From: Polyangiaceae bacterium | Lineage (GTDB): Bacteria; Myxococcota_A; Polyangia; Polyangiales; Polyangiaceae | DNA: 64,000 bases | Direction of reading: 5' to 3' | Assembly (NCBI GenBank): GCA_041389725.1 | Contig: JAWKRG010000004.1 | Coordinates: forward strand, 496,001 to 560,000 | In this document: positions 32,369 to 41,437 of the stretch, piece after piece | Layout: each line of letters starts with the position of its first letter | How positions within the stretch are numbered: the first letter of the stretch is position 1 | The notes under the pieces: generated by a model | What the model was told of the DNA's origin: nothing | Seen by the model: only the letters and a program-made list of their open reading frames with translations | Database searches by the model: none | Translations under genes and position numbers: made by a program

Positions 32369-34111
32369 CTAGGCGGCAGTCCTTGGCCGCGTGGACCGAC
32401 GTCGTCGGCGCAAACCCAGCAGCAGCGCGAGCGCAGGCCAAATCAAGGACGTGTGCGATCGCCCACTGCCGCCCGCGGTTCGACAGCCGCAGCCGCCGTC
32501 ATCGCCACTGTCGCTCTTGCTCGTCGAGCCGCTAGCGCCACCTGACGCCGTCGAGCCGCTAGCGCCACCTGCCGTCCCTCCACCGCTTGCAACCGCGCCA
32601 CCCGCGCCGGCGTTCGACGCGCCGCCACTCGAAGCTCCAGCAACGCCACCGTTGCCCGCGCTGCCCGCGGTGCCCGCGCCGCCGCCGCTCGCCGTGGTTC
32701 CACCACTTCCACCGGCGCCGCCCGTTCCGCCAGTACCACCAGTGCCACCAGTTCCTCCCGTGCCACCTGCGCCGACGCCATACTCGTACGCGCCGATGTC
32801 GATCACGCCGACCTTCGGCCGCGCCACCGCTGCGCCAAGGGCGAGCAGCTGTCGATCGGGTGGATGGTATGCGGGTGCAGCGAGGGGCGACGGAAAGGCG
32901 TAGCCGCTCGGTCCCGTCAGCGCGGATGCGCCCTTGTCCACGACCGGCGCGGTCATGGTTGGATGGAAGTCGAAGGCCGCCGCGTTGCCGAATCCCGGCG
33001 CAGCTCCGCTCAGGGTGCCGGTCCACTCGCTTGGAATGTTGCTGGCGCCGGTCTTGACCCAGTTGTTGCTGCCCGCGATGAGAGCGTTGCCTTGGGTCCA
33101 CTGCGCTTCGACGCTGCGCACCACGTTGACGTTGCCGCTGCCGGTGGCCCAGAAGACGTTGTTGTGCATCTCGATGCTCTGCAGACCGTCGAACAACCGA
33201 AACACCGCGCTGCCTCCCGGCTGGGTGATGACGGTGTTGTTGACGAAGCGGTAGCGTCCGTCCGTCTCGCCCGTGCCATCTCCCCCAAAGCGCACGACGA
33301 AGCTGGTCTTGTCCTTGACCAAGACGTTGCCCACGACGTCCGAGTCTTCGCGAGCGAGCGCTGGGTTGCCGCCATCGGGCCCGATCAGCTCGAGCTCGTG
33401 ATAGAGGGCGCCTTCGACCCAGTTGTAGTAGATCTCGTTGCGCTCGGCGCGGGACTTCACGTTGTTGCCGCCGTTGGCATCGTGCACGTAGCAGTACTGC
33501 ATGCGGAACACGCTCTTCGGATACGTGGCTTCATCCGTGGCCATGTAGATCTGGTGATCTTGGGTGCCACCGCCGCAGTTGTAGACCTCGACGTATTCCA
33601 TCAGCAGCGAACCCGAGTCCTGATCGGCGCCCAACACGCCGTGCTTCGCACAGTCGTGGATCACCGAGTTGCGCAAGGTGATGTCGTTGGCGTGGTGGAA
33701 GAAGCAGCGAAACGAACCACCGGTGAGCTCGAGCCCCTCGAAGACGTAGTAGTTCGCGCGCGCCTCGATCGTGTTCGTGCCGCCACTGATGACCGGGCGC
33801 TTGCCGTTCTTCGGCACGCCTCGGATCGTGATCTTGGCCGCAGGCGAACCCGGCTGATCGAAGATCACGCCGCCAGTGTAGGTCGCGTCACCATCCACCT
33901 CCACGATGTCGCTGGGTTTGAGCAGCGGAGCCACCGCCGAGAGCTGCTTGTAGGTCTGGCTCGGTCCCACCTTGTAGGTCGTGGCGTGCGCCTGGGTCGT
34001 CGTCAGCGCTGCCGCACTAGCCAGCAACGCGCAAACCGCCACGCGCGGCACCACCCCGCCTGCAGAGAACCCGTGGCTTCGATGGAACTGCGACACGATG
34101 AAACGACGCAT
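32369..34111 (-). CDS. Right-handed beta-helix surface protein with MYXO-CTERM tail
   Basis: A protein of 580 residues from the ATG at 34111. A signal peptide (VAVCALLASAAALTTTQAHA) is followed by about 400 residues of parallel beta-helix repeats (NYYVFEGLELTGGSFRCFFH, NDITLRNSVIHDCAKHGVLG, RYRFVNNTVITQPGGSAVFR), as in pectate-lyase-like proteins. A Gly/Thr/Ser linker comes next, then the sorting tail: a Cys-Gly-Cys motif (DGGCGC), a hydrophobic helix (LIWPALALLLGL) and RRRRR. This tail is the MYXO-CTERM type that anchors proteins to the myxobacterial surface. Substrate probably a polysaccharide. Confidence 0.88.
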   Translation of the reverse strand: MRRFIVSQFHRSHGFSAGGVVPRVAVCALLASAAALTTTQAHATTYKVGPSQTYKQLSAVAPLLKPSDIVEVDGDATYTGGVIFDQPGSPAAKITIRGVPKNGKRPVISGGTNTIEARANYYVFEGLELTGGSFRCFFHHANDITLRNSVIHDCAKHGVLGADQDSGSLLMEYVEVYNCGGGTQDHQIYMATDEATYPKSVFRMQYCYVHDANGGNNVKSRAERNEIYYNWVEGALYHELELIGPDGGNPALAREDSDVVGNVLVKDKTSFVVRFGGDGTGETDGRYRFVNNTVITQPGGSAVFRLFDGLQSIEMHNNVFWATGSGNVNVVRSVEAQWTQGNALIAGSNNWVKTGASNIPSEWTGTLSGAAPGFGNAAAFDFHPTMTAPVVDKGASALTGPSGYAFPSPLAAPAYHPPDRQLLALGAAVARPKVGVIDIGAYEYGVGAGGTGGTGGTGGTGGTGGAGGSGGTTASGGGAGTAGSAGNGGVAGASSGGASNAGAGGAVASGGGTAGGASGSTASGGASGSTSKSDSGDDGGCGCRTAGGSGRSHTSLIWPALALLLGLRRRRRSTRPRTAA

Positions 34112-34274
34112 GGAGTACCTCCCGCCACCCATGGTATCCGAATATCGCTGCTATGGCGCCGCGCAGAATTGCGAGGGGAGAATCGGGCGCGCTAGCCCCA
34201 ACACGTCGCACTCCTCGCGCGCCTGTACCTCCGCGGGTGAACCAGATCCCCGCCGCTTGCCGAGCGCGCGCTTC
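34112..34274. repeat. Copy of second interspersed repeat
   Basis: GCGCGCCTGTACCTCCGCG at about 34217-34235, followed by GAACCAGATCC and TGCCGAGCGCGCGC. The same blocks in the same order occur at 57559-57640 (GCGCGCCTGTACCTCCGCG, AACCATAGATCC, TTCCGAGCGCGCGC), and the first block with one mismatch at about 54538. Confidence 0.6.
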
Positions 34275-34607
34275 TCACCACGAAGCGGCGCCTGACTCGC
34301 CAGCCTGGGCTACCCGAGGCAGGCACCGACGGAAGCCCTCGTCGAGCGACATTGTCTGCGCCGCCCTGAGGGGCAGCACTTCCGCGTAGCGCGTCGGTTG
34401 GAAGGGGAAGGTTGTCTGACAGCCCAAACAAGTGCGAACACTTCCGGTGAAGCGCGGCTCGGACAGCGAAACGAGATAGACGTGGGCACTCGTGAAATGG
34501 TCGACCACAAGAAAGGGCTTCCAGTCACGACAACTCGAACATGCGTCTACCACGATGCCGCGGCGGACACTCTCTGCGTCGATTCCCCAGACGAAGAGGT
34601 AGCTCAT
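34275..34607 (-). CDS. Small CxxC zinc-ribbon-like protein
   Basis: A protein of 110 residues with two CxxC pairs: CSSC near residue 23 (VVDACSSCRDWKPFLVVDHF) and CLGC near 60 (TCLGCQTTFPF). This suggests one structural zinc site. A hydrophobic-aromatic stretch HVYLVSLSEPRF lies between them. Its ATG overlaps the stop of the next upstream gene (ATGA), so it is co-translated with the membrane zinc-ribbon protein at 34604-35701. Function unknown. Confidence 0.72.
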   Translation of the reverse strand: MSYLFVWGIDAESVRRGIVVDACSSCRDWKPFLVVDHFTSAHVYLVSLSEPRFTGSVRTCLGCQTTFPFQPTRYAEVLPLRAAQTMSLDEGFRRCLPRVAQAGESGAASW

Positions 34608-35701
34608 GGCCGTGTTTCCGCGCCTTCCCCGCTGAGAGCTGCGCTGCGGCAGTCTGTCAATGTCGACGGCGGTGCGGTCTCGCAGCGGCGCACGGTCTTG
34701 GTCGTACAGCCTTCATTTCGAACCAACGCAACGCGTTTCGCCCACAGTTCGTGGGTCTTCAGCTCGCTCGGGCTTTCCTGGAACCAGTCATCGATCGTTC
34801 CGAGCGAATGGAACTCCTGACCGCGCAGCAGGACTTCCTCGCCGTCTTCCGGGTTCATTTTTCCATACACGGACGTCTTCAGCCGATAGCAGCCGAGACC
34901 CTTGGGAGTGTACAGATTCCCCCCAGCTGCAACACGAACCCGAATGGTGTTTGCTGACTGCGTCGCGTCTCTGGAAGCATAGCCGATGTCGTGCTCACCC
35001 ACGGCCACCCAAATCTGCTGCAGTCGGCTTCCGCCAGGATTCGGTTCCGCAACGAGGCGAGGAGCGCCGTCCACAAAGATCCGCAACGGCTCGTGCGTGG
35101 GATTGTCGATAGCAACCCTCCCGTAGCGCGCCAGCAACGTCCAAACGGTGAGGCACCCGCCAACCAGGATCGTTCCGCCGAAGACAGCTGCCGCGGGTCT
35201 AGGGTGCAGCCAGCGGCGTCCTGCGCGCGTTGTCGCGCCGCTCAGGGCGGCGACGTCTTTGGCCCATGCTTGGTTCCTACAGAAAAGCACGACCTTGCCT
35301 TTGGAGGCTCCAGCAATCTCGACCCCACGATAGCGAGCACCCTTGGCCGTCCTGCCAAACAGCGCATCGGCAAGGAGTGCGCGCATCCCAAGAATGATGG
35401 CGATGCCCCCGACCGCGACGCAGAACAGGAGCCAAGCGGTTCGTTCGGACACGAGCAGAAACCCCGCCCCGCAAAGAGCACCCGCCCCGACGACAACCAC
35501 GACATTCGTCAGAAGATCTCGGTTCTTGGTCTTCGCAAGCCGCTGCTGACAGGGTAGGCACTGCGGTACTGACACCGCCGTTCGCGTCCGCAAGGGGTGG
35601 CGAATCAAGATGCGTGTTTCCGGTGGGCCGTCACAACTTGGGCAGCGCTCTGGCATTGCCAGGTCTTCGAGTTTGGTGTTGACGAAATGGCCCGCTAGCA
35701 T
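34604..35701 (-). CDS. Membrane protein with N-terminal zinc ribbon
   Basis: A protein of 365 residues from the ATG at 35701 (MLAGHFVNTKLEDLAMPERC). The N-terminus has CPSC and CLPC pairs (residues about 20-55). Two membrane helices follow (LLTNVVVVVGAGALCGAGFL and TAWLLFCVAVGGIAIILGMR), then a soluble segment and a third helix (AAAVFGGTILVGGCLTVWTL). The C-terminal half (about 170 residues) is beta-rich and probably external (LRIFVDGAPRLVAEPNPGGS). Coupled to the small CxxC protein downstream. Not recognised beyond these features. Confidence 0.75.
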   Translation of the reverse strand: MLAGHFVNTKLEDLAMPERCPSCDGPPETRILIRHPLRTRTAVSVPQCLPCQQRLAKTKNRDLLTNVVVVVGAGALCGAGFLLVSERTAWLLFCVAVGGIAIILGMRALLADALFGRTAKGARYRGVEIAGASKGKVVLFCRNQAWAKDVAALSGATTRAGRRWLHPRPAAAVFGGTILVGGCLTVWTLLARYGRVAIDNPTHEPLRIFVDGAPRLVAEPNPGGSRLQQIWVAVGEHDIGYASRDATQSANTIRVRVAAGGNLYTPKGLGCYRLKTSVYGKMNPEDGEEVLLRGQEFHSLGTIDDWFQESPSELKTHELWAKRVALVRNEGCTTKTVRRCETAPPSTLTDCRSAALSGEGAETRP

Positions 35702-35727
35702 CGGCACTTCCACCTGGTTTGAAAGCC

Positions 35728-36012
35728 GTGCCGGCAACGAGCAAGAGTCGTGCCGCTGTGACTGCGCTCAGCACCTTCTTTCTCACCCAGCGGATCCTCG
35801 CGGAGCCTGCGCGGCCGTTGGAGCCCCCAGTCCATCACCTGGAGACTTGTCACCAGCCTGCGGACAGAAAAACAGTCGCGGAGCTGCGCCTCGAACTCTG
35901 GCGCTGCATGCGCCTACTTGGCAATCGGGTTGCGATGGACCTCAGCGAGCGGGAGGACCACCCTGAGGGCGTCGAGCTTCGCTTCACCATTCCCCTCGAC
36001 CGTCTCGCGTAA
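35728..36012 (+). CDS. Small hypothetical protein
   Basis: A frame of about 94 residues starting at GTG (35728) or TTG (35719). The second half looks like a real helix-strand protein (TVAELRLELWRCMRLLGNRV, then GVELRFTIPLDRLA) and the codon pattern is reasonable. Neither start has a good ribosome site and no neighbour supports it. It is divergent from the membrane zinc-ribbon gene. Low confidence. Confidence 0.4.
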   Translation: MPATSKSRAAVTALSTFFLTQRILAEPARPLEPPVHHLETCHQPADRKTVAELRLELWRCMRLLGNRVAMDLSEREDHPEGVELRFTIPLDRLA

Positions 36013-36308
36013 CCAGGAGTCACCTGCTTGCTCGAGATGCACGTATTGGCGACACGTGTAGCGCTGCCTGGCAACCTGCCTCACGACGCAAAGCGTAGCA
36101 CGAGCCGACAGAGGCGAGAGCGCCCACAGGGCACACGTGCGTGCACGCAATCCGCGTGGAGATGCGCGCGCCCGCAGCCAGACGGATTGGTTCCGACCCC
36201 ATCGGTACAGGCGCGTGACGGAATCCTACTCCTTCGAGTATCGCGAAGCGCGTTCGAAGGAGGGCGCGAGCAGCGAGGGCAGCGCCGAGCGCCCGAGATC
36301 TGCTTCTG

Positions 36309-36938
36309 CTAGCCGGCCGTCACGCCGATGCTGTGCGTGCCTTCGCCAAGCTTCAGAGCATGTGCGATGGCGCGCGCGATCTTTCTGCCGCCTGAGCCCG
36401 ACGGTTCTATCGGATTCGCGAAGTCGGAAGGCTCCGTGCAGACGAGGCGAAGATCGATCAGGTTCGACCCGAGCTCCAGCGCACCGCGCAGGATGACGTC
36501 GTTGAAGAGTGCCAACGCAACCCGGGCCCGAGCGCCCTCTGGTGGTGCAAGGTTGCCGTTGTAGATGGTGCAGATCGTCGTTGGCCGGCCAAGGGACGAG
36601 ACCGCCTCCAGTGCGTTGCGATAGTTGGCGGCGAAGTCGGACAGCCGCACTTGGAATAGTTCCAGGGCTTGCGCAGTAGACCTAACCGGCAGATCGAGCA
36701 GGTCGGCATTGAGCAGGGCATCGTTGCCGCCAACCGAGAGGACGACATGGCTGACATGATCGCGTAGCGAATCGAGCTGTCTTCCCAAGTCGATCGTGGT
36801 CGTGCCATCTACCGCGTACAGCGTCGCCTGCCACGGTGCGGGCAGGAGGGCGCGAAGATGTGTGACGACGTCAGGCTCACCGCCCGTGTAGCTTCGATTG
36901 TCGAACACGGAATCGCCGAGCAGAGCCACGTGAGACAT
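36309..36938 (-). CDS. SGNH/GDSL-type hydrolase
   Basis: A protein of 209 residues from the ATG at 36938 (MSHVALLGDSVFDN). Block I with the catalytic Ser is GDSVFDN, block III is VLSVGGNDALL with the Asn, and a Gly follows in TICTIYNGNL. The block V Asp-x-x-His is not evident: the C-terminal block reads DFANPIEPSGSGGRKIARAI, so the catalytic His is missing or elsewhere. There is no signal peptide, so the enzyme would be cytosolic. Likely an esterase or acyl hydrolase, activity uncertain. Confidence 0.82.
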   Translation of the reverse strand: MSHVALLGDSVFDNRSYTGGEPDVVTHLRALLPAPWQATLYAVDGTTTIDLGRQLDSLRDHVSHVVLSVGGNDALLNADLLDLPVRSTAQALELFQVRLSDFAANYRNALEAVSSLGRPTTICTIYNGNLAPPEGARARVALALFNDVILRGALELGSNLIDLRLVCTEPSDFANPIEPSGSGGRKIARAIAHALKLGEGTHSIGVTAG

Positions 36939-37070
36939 GAGCGCGCAGAATCCTAGCGCACGCTCCGACTCGCGGCAGCGAAAGCGAGTGGCTGCGGGCC
37001 CGCGTGCTCGAGGCAGTGGGGGATGCCCCTGAGCTGAACGCCGGACTCGCCTCACTCCAAGGCACCGAAG

Positions 37071-37781
37071 TCAAAAGACTCCGCTCAGTCCGGTGAACGT
37101 ACCGTTTGGCGTGACGGCTACGCTTGGTGCGATGCTGAAGCGAGCGCTGCTGGAGTCCGGCGGCACGTCCTCAACCGCGAGGAAAGCATCGTCGATGACA
37201 ATGGCTCCAACGAGTCCAATGAAGCCTCCAAAGCCCCTGTAGACTGCGGCCTCACCACCGCAGGAATCACCACTGCAGTCCCCGGCAAGGCCAAGAGCAA
37301 CGAACGCCCCTAGAGCGGGTAGCCCGGCGCGAAGGCCGAGGCTGCCCAAAGCCTTGACACCGTGTCCGTTCCCTGCGTGCACGAGTGGTCCTCCAACCAA
37401 GTAGCCCGCTGCGCCCACTACAACGGCCTCGTCGCTATGTAGGCTGCCGCCAACGACAGCAATCCCGAAAGCGCCCAGGTCGAGCAGCAAGTTCTGCCAG
37501 CCATACCAAACTCGACGCGTTCCCCCGCCCTCCATGTGCGCTGGCGGCACGGATCCAATGTCCCGTTGTGGTGAGGGAGCGACAGGCTCGGGAGGAGGCG
37601 GCGGCGCTTCGACTTCCGCGACCCCCGCCGTGGGTACCTGGGACGCTGCCGGTTCCACAGCGAGAACCCTGGGAGCCCAGCATAGCGCGGGCCCGACGCA
37701 TAGGAGCCACAGCTTGATCACTGCTGCACGTAGAGCAAAGCGCGGGCCAGGCGAGGCCGCGAGGGTCGAGGCTTCCTGCAT
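37071..37781 (-). CDS. Myxobacterial membrane protein, unrecognised
   Basis: A protein of 236 residues. A leader (VIKLWLLCVGPALCWAPRVL) is followed by a Pro/Glu-rich linker (EVEAPPPPPEPVAPSPQRD), several hydrophobic segments (LLLDLGAFGIAVVGG, VVVGAAGYLVGGPLVHAG, LRAGLPALGAFVALGLAG, FIGLVGAIVIDDAFLA), and a short terminal beta segment SIAPSVAVTPNGTFTGLSGVF. This mix of helices and a final barrel-like strand is common in unnamed myxobacterial envelope proteins. It starts 72 bases from the divergent DUF3592-like gene. Confidence 0.72.
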   Translation of the reverse strand: MQEASTLAASPGPRFALRAAVIKLWLLCVGPALCWAPRVLAVEPAASQVPTAGVAEVEAPPPPPEPVAPSPQRDIGSVPPAHMEGGGTRRVWYGWQNLLLDLGAFGIAVVGGSLHSDEAVVVGAAGYLVGGPLVHAGNGHGVKALGSLGLRAGLPALGAFVALGLAGDCSGDSCGGEAAVYRGFGGFIGLVGAIVIDDAFLAVEDVPPDSSSARFSIAPSVAVTPNGTFTGLSGVF

Positions 37782-37853
37782 GTGCGTGTATGATCTTCTC
37801 GCCCCTACGGAAGACCGACACCACGGAAACCCGCGCCGAGGAGGCCTCCATAG

Positions 37854-38276
37854 ATGGCCGAGAAAGTCACTGTCCCTTTCGCGATCGTCCCGTTCCTATT
37901 CGGCTTCGGCCTTTTGCTCAGCAGCGCGATTCCGTTGTTCTTCGCCTTCAATCCGGCGATGGACTCAGAAACGACGGCGGCGGTCAGCAACATCCAAGGC
38001 GGCTTCACACAGGGTGGCAACTCCCGCTGCAGCGTCGATGCGGCGTTCACCGTGGGCGGCCGGACCTACACCGCCCACTCCCTCGATGCCTCGGGCGCCA
38101 ACTGCAAGCTCGCGCTCGGCGACCCGCTCGTCGTCCAGTACAACGCCGCCAATCCCGCGCGTAACCAAATCAAGTCGAACTCCATGCCTTGGCTCGGAGG
38201 CGGTCTCGCGGTCGGCGGACTGCTACTGCTCATGCTCGGCATCGTGCTCGTGCTCTGGCCGCGTCGCAGGCGCTAG
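37854..38276 (+). CDS. DUF3592-like two-helix membrane protein
   Basis: A protein of 140 residues with membrane helices at both ends (FAIVPFLFGFGLLLSSAIPL and LGGGLAVGGLLLLMLGIVLV) and a basic C-terminus (WPRRRR). The external middle segment holds CSVDAAFTVGGRTYTAHSLD and ANCKLALGDPLVVQYNAANP, the beta pattern of DUF3592, where the product of 'variable'-type half sandwich lies between two helices. Function not known. The gene stands alone, between two minus-strand genes. Confidence 0.75.
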   Translation: MAEKVTVPFAIVPFLFGFGLLLSSAIPLFFAFNPAMDSETTAAVSNIQGGFTQGGNSRCSVDAAFTVGGRTYTAHSLDASGANCKLALGDPLVVQYNAANPARNQIKSNSMPWLGGGLAVGGLLLLMLGIVLVLWPRRRR

Positions 38277-38382
38277 GGGAGGGAGCAACGCCCGAAGAGA
38301 GTCGAAGGTCGAGAGTCTGCCCGAGCGTGAAGGAGCGCAAATGTCGTGACTGGGGAAACGAAAGTACCGCTACGCCGCCGGC

Positions 38383-39045
38383 TCACCCACCCGCGCACCG
38401 GAAGAGCAAGAGACTGAGCAGGCCTACGCCGAAGAAGATGGCTACCAGCACACCGAGCCCGACTCCGCCGGCCCGGGCGGCGTCCTTGGCGACCTCACCG
38501 ACCCGAGGACCGCCGCCCACCATCGCGTGAGTGGGTTCGAGCGGAAAGCCCGCGAGTTCGAGCCAACCCGCGCGCACACCGGGGAACCGAGCGTCTTTGA
38601 CGATGCGCCTGTGATCGGCAGCGCGACGGTCTGGCGAGCCGTCGGCGAAGTCATCGACGTCCGTCCAGTCGGCGCGCTCGAATAGGACTTTCTCCCACTC
38701 CTGGGGTTTGCCTTGCGCGCGTTGCCAGATGGCATCGGAGAACTGGAGATGGCGCAGGCATTCGCCCTTCTCGAACATCACCAGCTGCAAGTCTTGGTCT
38801 ACTTGCTCCACCACGCACACCGTACACCCAAGCACTCTCGACCACTCACGCAGCATCTCCAGTAGCGCATCGTCCGTTCCGCTTTGGAGAAGCGAGTCAC
38901 GGATGTCCACCGCATACCAGTGCTGCGAACCCTTCGTGTTTCCCAGAGGCGCGAGGTGGCCTCCTCCGCGCCCGACGAGCTTGCCGAGGCTCTCCTCAGC
39001 GACGCCAGCGTCCAGGTAGATGAAACCGACGTAGTCAACACCCAT
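38383..39045 (-). CDS. Hypothetical protein with C-terminal membrane anchor
   Basis: A protein of 220 residues without a leader. The first about 175 residues are soluble and mixed alpha/beta (VDYVGFIYLDAGVAEESLGK, HWYAVDIRDSLLQSGTDDAL, VMFEKGECLRHLQFSDAIWQ). A single helix near the C-terminus follows (LGVLVAIFFGVGLLSLLLF), ending in RCAGG, so it is probably tail-anchored with the soluble part in the cytosol. No family recognised. Confidence 0.72.
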   Translation of the reverse strand: MGVDYVGFIYLDAGVAEESLGKLVGRGGGHLAPLGNTKGSQHWYAVDIRDSLLQSGTDDALLEMLREWSRVLGCTVCVVEQVDQDLQLVMFEKGECLRHLQFSDAIWQRAQGKPQEWEKVLFERADWTDVDDFADGSPDRRAADHRRIVKDARFPGVRAGWLELAGFPLEPTHAMVGGGPRVGEVAKDAARAGGVGLGVLVAIFFGVGLLSLLLFRCAGG

Positions 39046-39177
39046 TGGGGCTGCCTACAACCGACCCCGCCAACGAGCAACGCGTGATGAGGCCTGCACT
39101 CGCACCCGACCGTCAGACTGCAGCAGCCTTCCGGCAGTGCGGGGGAGATCGGCGCCGCGCCTTGCGTATGTCGCGCC

Positions 39178-40122
39178 ATGAGGTGGAGTGCGCTGGTCTC
39201 GTGCTTGGTGCTGGCTGCATGTGCCACACAGCAACCGCCGGCGGTGCGTTCGTCGAAGCCTGCATCTGGCGAGGCCGCGACAGACGCGTCGCCCGCGCCT
39301 GGCGCAGCGACAGTTTTGCCCGCCGGCCTGTGCGGATTCGCCGCCTACTTGTCGCAGCCGTGCGAGAACATCCCGCCCGCGCGCTTTGCGTTGGTCTTGC
39401 ATGAGGGACAGGGCGTGGATGAGCAGGCTGCAGCGGCGCTCACTCGCTCCGTCGCCGAGGGCTCGACGCTCGGACTGCCGGTGGGCTATCCGTTCGTAGT
39501 CAGTTACGACGACTTGCCGCGCGCCGATGGGCGGCGCGGCCTGGCCGTCGTCGCTGGGCTGTTCACCGAGCGTTCCCATGCCGAAGCGTTCGCCGCGCGC
39601 GTGGTTGGCGCAAGTATCGTCGAACTCGCAACCGTGGACGGCGGCCACAGCCCTTGTGCGGGCTCCGAGGACTATTCGAAGTGCGAGGCGTCCACCTACA
39701 CTGCGGTTCAGATGCAGCGTCGCGCTCCGGCATACGCCAAGGCCGACCTCGAGGCCCTCGAACAGCGGCTGAACGACTTGCCCTGGGTGCCGCTAGGGCA
39801 AGCCTTCGAGCGCCGACGCAAAGCACTGGAGCAGCTCACGCCGGTGTGCATCATCGAAGCAGGCGCGGTGTCGATCACCGACCAAGACAACCTCTACGGG
39901 TTCTCCCGCACCTACGCCCCGGCGCGCTGCGCCGAGGGTGAGGCAGCGTGGGTGACTTGGAACGCGACGCGGCTCGAGAGCGTCGTTACGACGACGAACG
40001 GTAGAGTACAGACACACCAGGTCGTTCTCGTCGAGTGTGATTCCCCTACGCTGGAAGTACGACCCTTGGGCGACGCGCTTGACTCGAGTCGAATCCTCCT
40101 GGCCGGCAGCTGCGGAGGTTAG
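39178..40122 (+). CDS. Lipoprotein of unknown function
   Basis: A protein of 314 residues with a classic lipobox (SCLVLAAC) and a Pro/Ala/Ser linker to about residue 45. The mature part contains a SPOR-like alternation (GRRGLAVVAGLFTERSHAEA, FAARVVGASIVELATVDGG), which may be a ligand- or peptidoglycan-binding domain, then a strand-rich C-terminal region with several cysteines (VCIIEAGAVSITDQDNLYGF). No name can be given. Confidence 0.75.
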   Translation: MRWSALVSCLVLAACATQQPPAVRSSKPASGEAATDASPAPGAATVLPAGLCGFAAYLSQPCENIPPARFALVLHEGQGVDEQAAAALTRSVAEGSTLGLPVGYPFVVSYDDLPRADGRRGLAVVAGLFTERSHAEAFAARVVGASIVELATVDGGHSPCAGSEDYSKCEASTYTAVQMQRRAPAYAKADLEALEQRLNDLPWVPLGQAFERRRKALEQLTPVCIIEAGAVSITDQDNLYGFSRTYAPARCAEGEAAWVTWNATRLESVVTTTNGRVQTHQVVLVECDSPTLEVRPLGDALDSSRILLAGSCGG

Positions 40123-40145
40123 CTTTGACTAGCGGCGGAGAAACG

Positions 40146-40850
40146 CTAGTGGGCTGCTTTGCCGACTGGCAGCGGCTCCGGATGCTCGAGGCACCAACGC
40201 ACGACGGCGTGGATGAGGCGATCGAAGGGGTCTGCGTCGAAGTGGTCCATCTCGGCCTCGTAGACGCAGACGGCTCGCACGGCTCGGACCCAGCGAATGC
40301 CATCGCTGGCGAATGCTCCGCCTTCGGGGCCGCGGAACACTCGTTCGATGTAGGCAGCAAACGTAATGTAGAAGTCACGGTCTAACAGCCAGTTCATGTT
40401 TCCGTTTTGGTAATACTCCCGCGCCAGGCGGCCCACGCATCGAATCATCTCGCCCTGCGCCGTGTCGGCCGCACCCTCTCGGGGTGCGAGGCGTTTCCAC
40501 AATGCGTCGTACTCGGCTTGGAGTGCGCCTCCACCTTCCCAGTATGTGCCGCTCTCGTCATCGGATGGCCGAGACCAGTTCCGAAGGGCCTTCTCGAACA
40601 CCGAGTCGAGGGCGTCGTCGGATAGCGCCGGGGCAGCAGGTCGTTCAAACGCTTCCCACTGCTCCAGGAACCGCGCGTGATTCAGACTGAACCCGAAGGT
40701 CACTTGCACCACCGAGACAGGGAGTACGACGCTGGAGTCTCGGAGCGCTTGTGCAAAGCGAGGCTCGGTGGCGGCGCACGCTCTGAGCGAGCGTGCCAAG
40801 GAACCGTGGGAGCGGTGCTCATCACGCAGCGTCCTCTCCAGCGCAGTCAT
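40146..40850 (-). CDS. Hypothetical cytosolic protein next to DUF4259 gene
   Basis: A protein of 234 residues from the ATG at 40850; the frame stays open further upstream, but that part overlaps the DUF4259 gene. It is all soluble: DEHRSHGSLARSLRACAATE, NWSRPSDDESGTYWEGGGAL, LAREYYQNGNMNWLLDRDFY and AAYIERVFRGPEGGAFASDG. The last stretch looks like a small DUF-type fold seen in immunity-like proteins. It starts 10 bases after the DUF4259 gene and is surely in the same operon. Confidence 0.75.
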   Translation of the reverse strand: MTALERTLRDEHRSHGSLARSLRACAATEPRFAQALRDSSVVLPVSVVQVTFGFSLNHARFLEQWEAFERPAAPALSDDALDSVFEKALRNWSRPSDDESGTYWEGGGALQAEYDALWKRLAPREGAADTAQGEMIRCVGRLAREYYQNGNMNWLLDRDFYITFAAYIERVFRGPEGGAFASDGIRWVRAVRAVCVYEAEMDHFDADPFDRLIHAVVRWCLEHPEPLPVGKAAH

Positions 40851-40860
40851 CCAGCTGGTA

Positions 40861-41334
40861 TCAGCCGGAATCCAGGGTGCCAAAGTGCCTGCGAACCGCC
40901 ACGCGTGGTAGCGCACCGATCGGGCGTCCGAGAACCCGGTCGAGCGACGCCCCAACGCGCTCTACTTCGTGAAACCAAGCGGGTGCCGGGAACTCACCCT
41001 CCAGCCGTTGCTCGGCCGCTCTCGATCGGTTCGGGTCGACCAGCAACTCGAGATCGGCGCGCATCTCTCTTGCCAGCTGGGCGTCGAAGTCAAAAGGCGC
41101 TTCCGTCAGCCATGCGCTGTACTCGGAGTCTGTCTCGAGCTTCGGGTGAACTTCGCCCGCCACGGCTGCCATCACCGTGGCTGCAAGCAGCAACTCGTCG
41201 CCTGCCGACCCCTCCCCAGCGAACTTGTCGAGTAGCAGGCGAATCGCGAACAGCGGGTAGGCCGACATCCGCAGATCACCGAACCAACCGAGTGCCGCTT
41301 CACTGTCAAAAACGCCCGTGCCCCATGCGCCCAT
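40861..41334 (-). CDS. DUF4259-domain protein
   Basis: A protein of 157 residues with the hallmark N-terminus MGAWGTGVFDSEAALGWFGD of DUF4259. A helical segment follows (LFAIRLLLDKFAGEGSAGDE, LLLAATVMAAVAGEVHPKLE), as usual for the family. DUF4259 proteins are small and cytosolic, and often found alone or beside polymorphic-toxin immunity genes; their biochemical role is unknown. First gene of a two-gene operon with 40146-40850. Confidence 0.88.
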   Translation of the reverse strand: MGAWGTGVFDSEAALGWFGDLRMSAYPLFAIRLLLDKFAGEGSAGDELLLAATVMAAVAGEVHPKLETDSEYSAWLTEAPFDFDAQLAREMRADLELLVDPNRSRAAEQRLEGEFPAPAWFHEVERVGASLDRVLGRPIGALPRVAVRRHFGTLDSG

Positions 41335-41437
41335 GTCGCCTCGCTCTCCCAGAGCTTCATTCGCTGATCTGCCGCAGTCTCTCGCCGAATAGCCAACGGT
41401 ATCCCAGCTCGACTGCGCTGCAACTTCGCGTCGAGCA

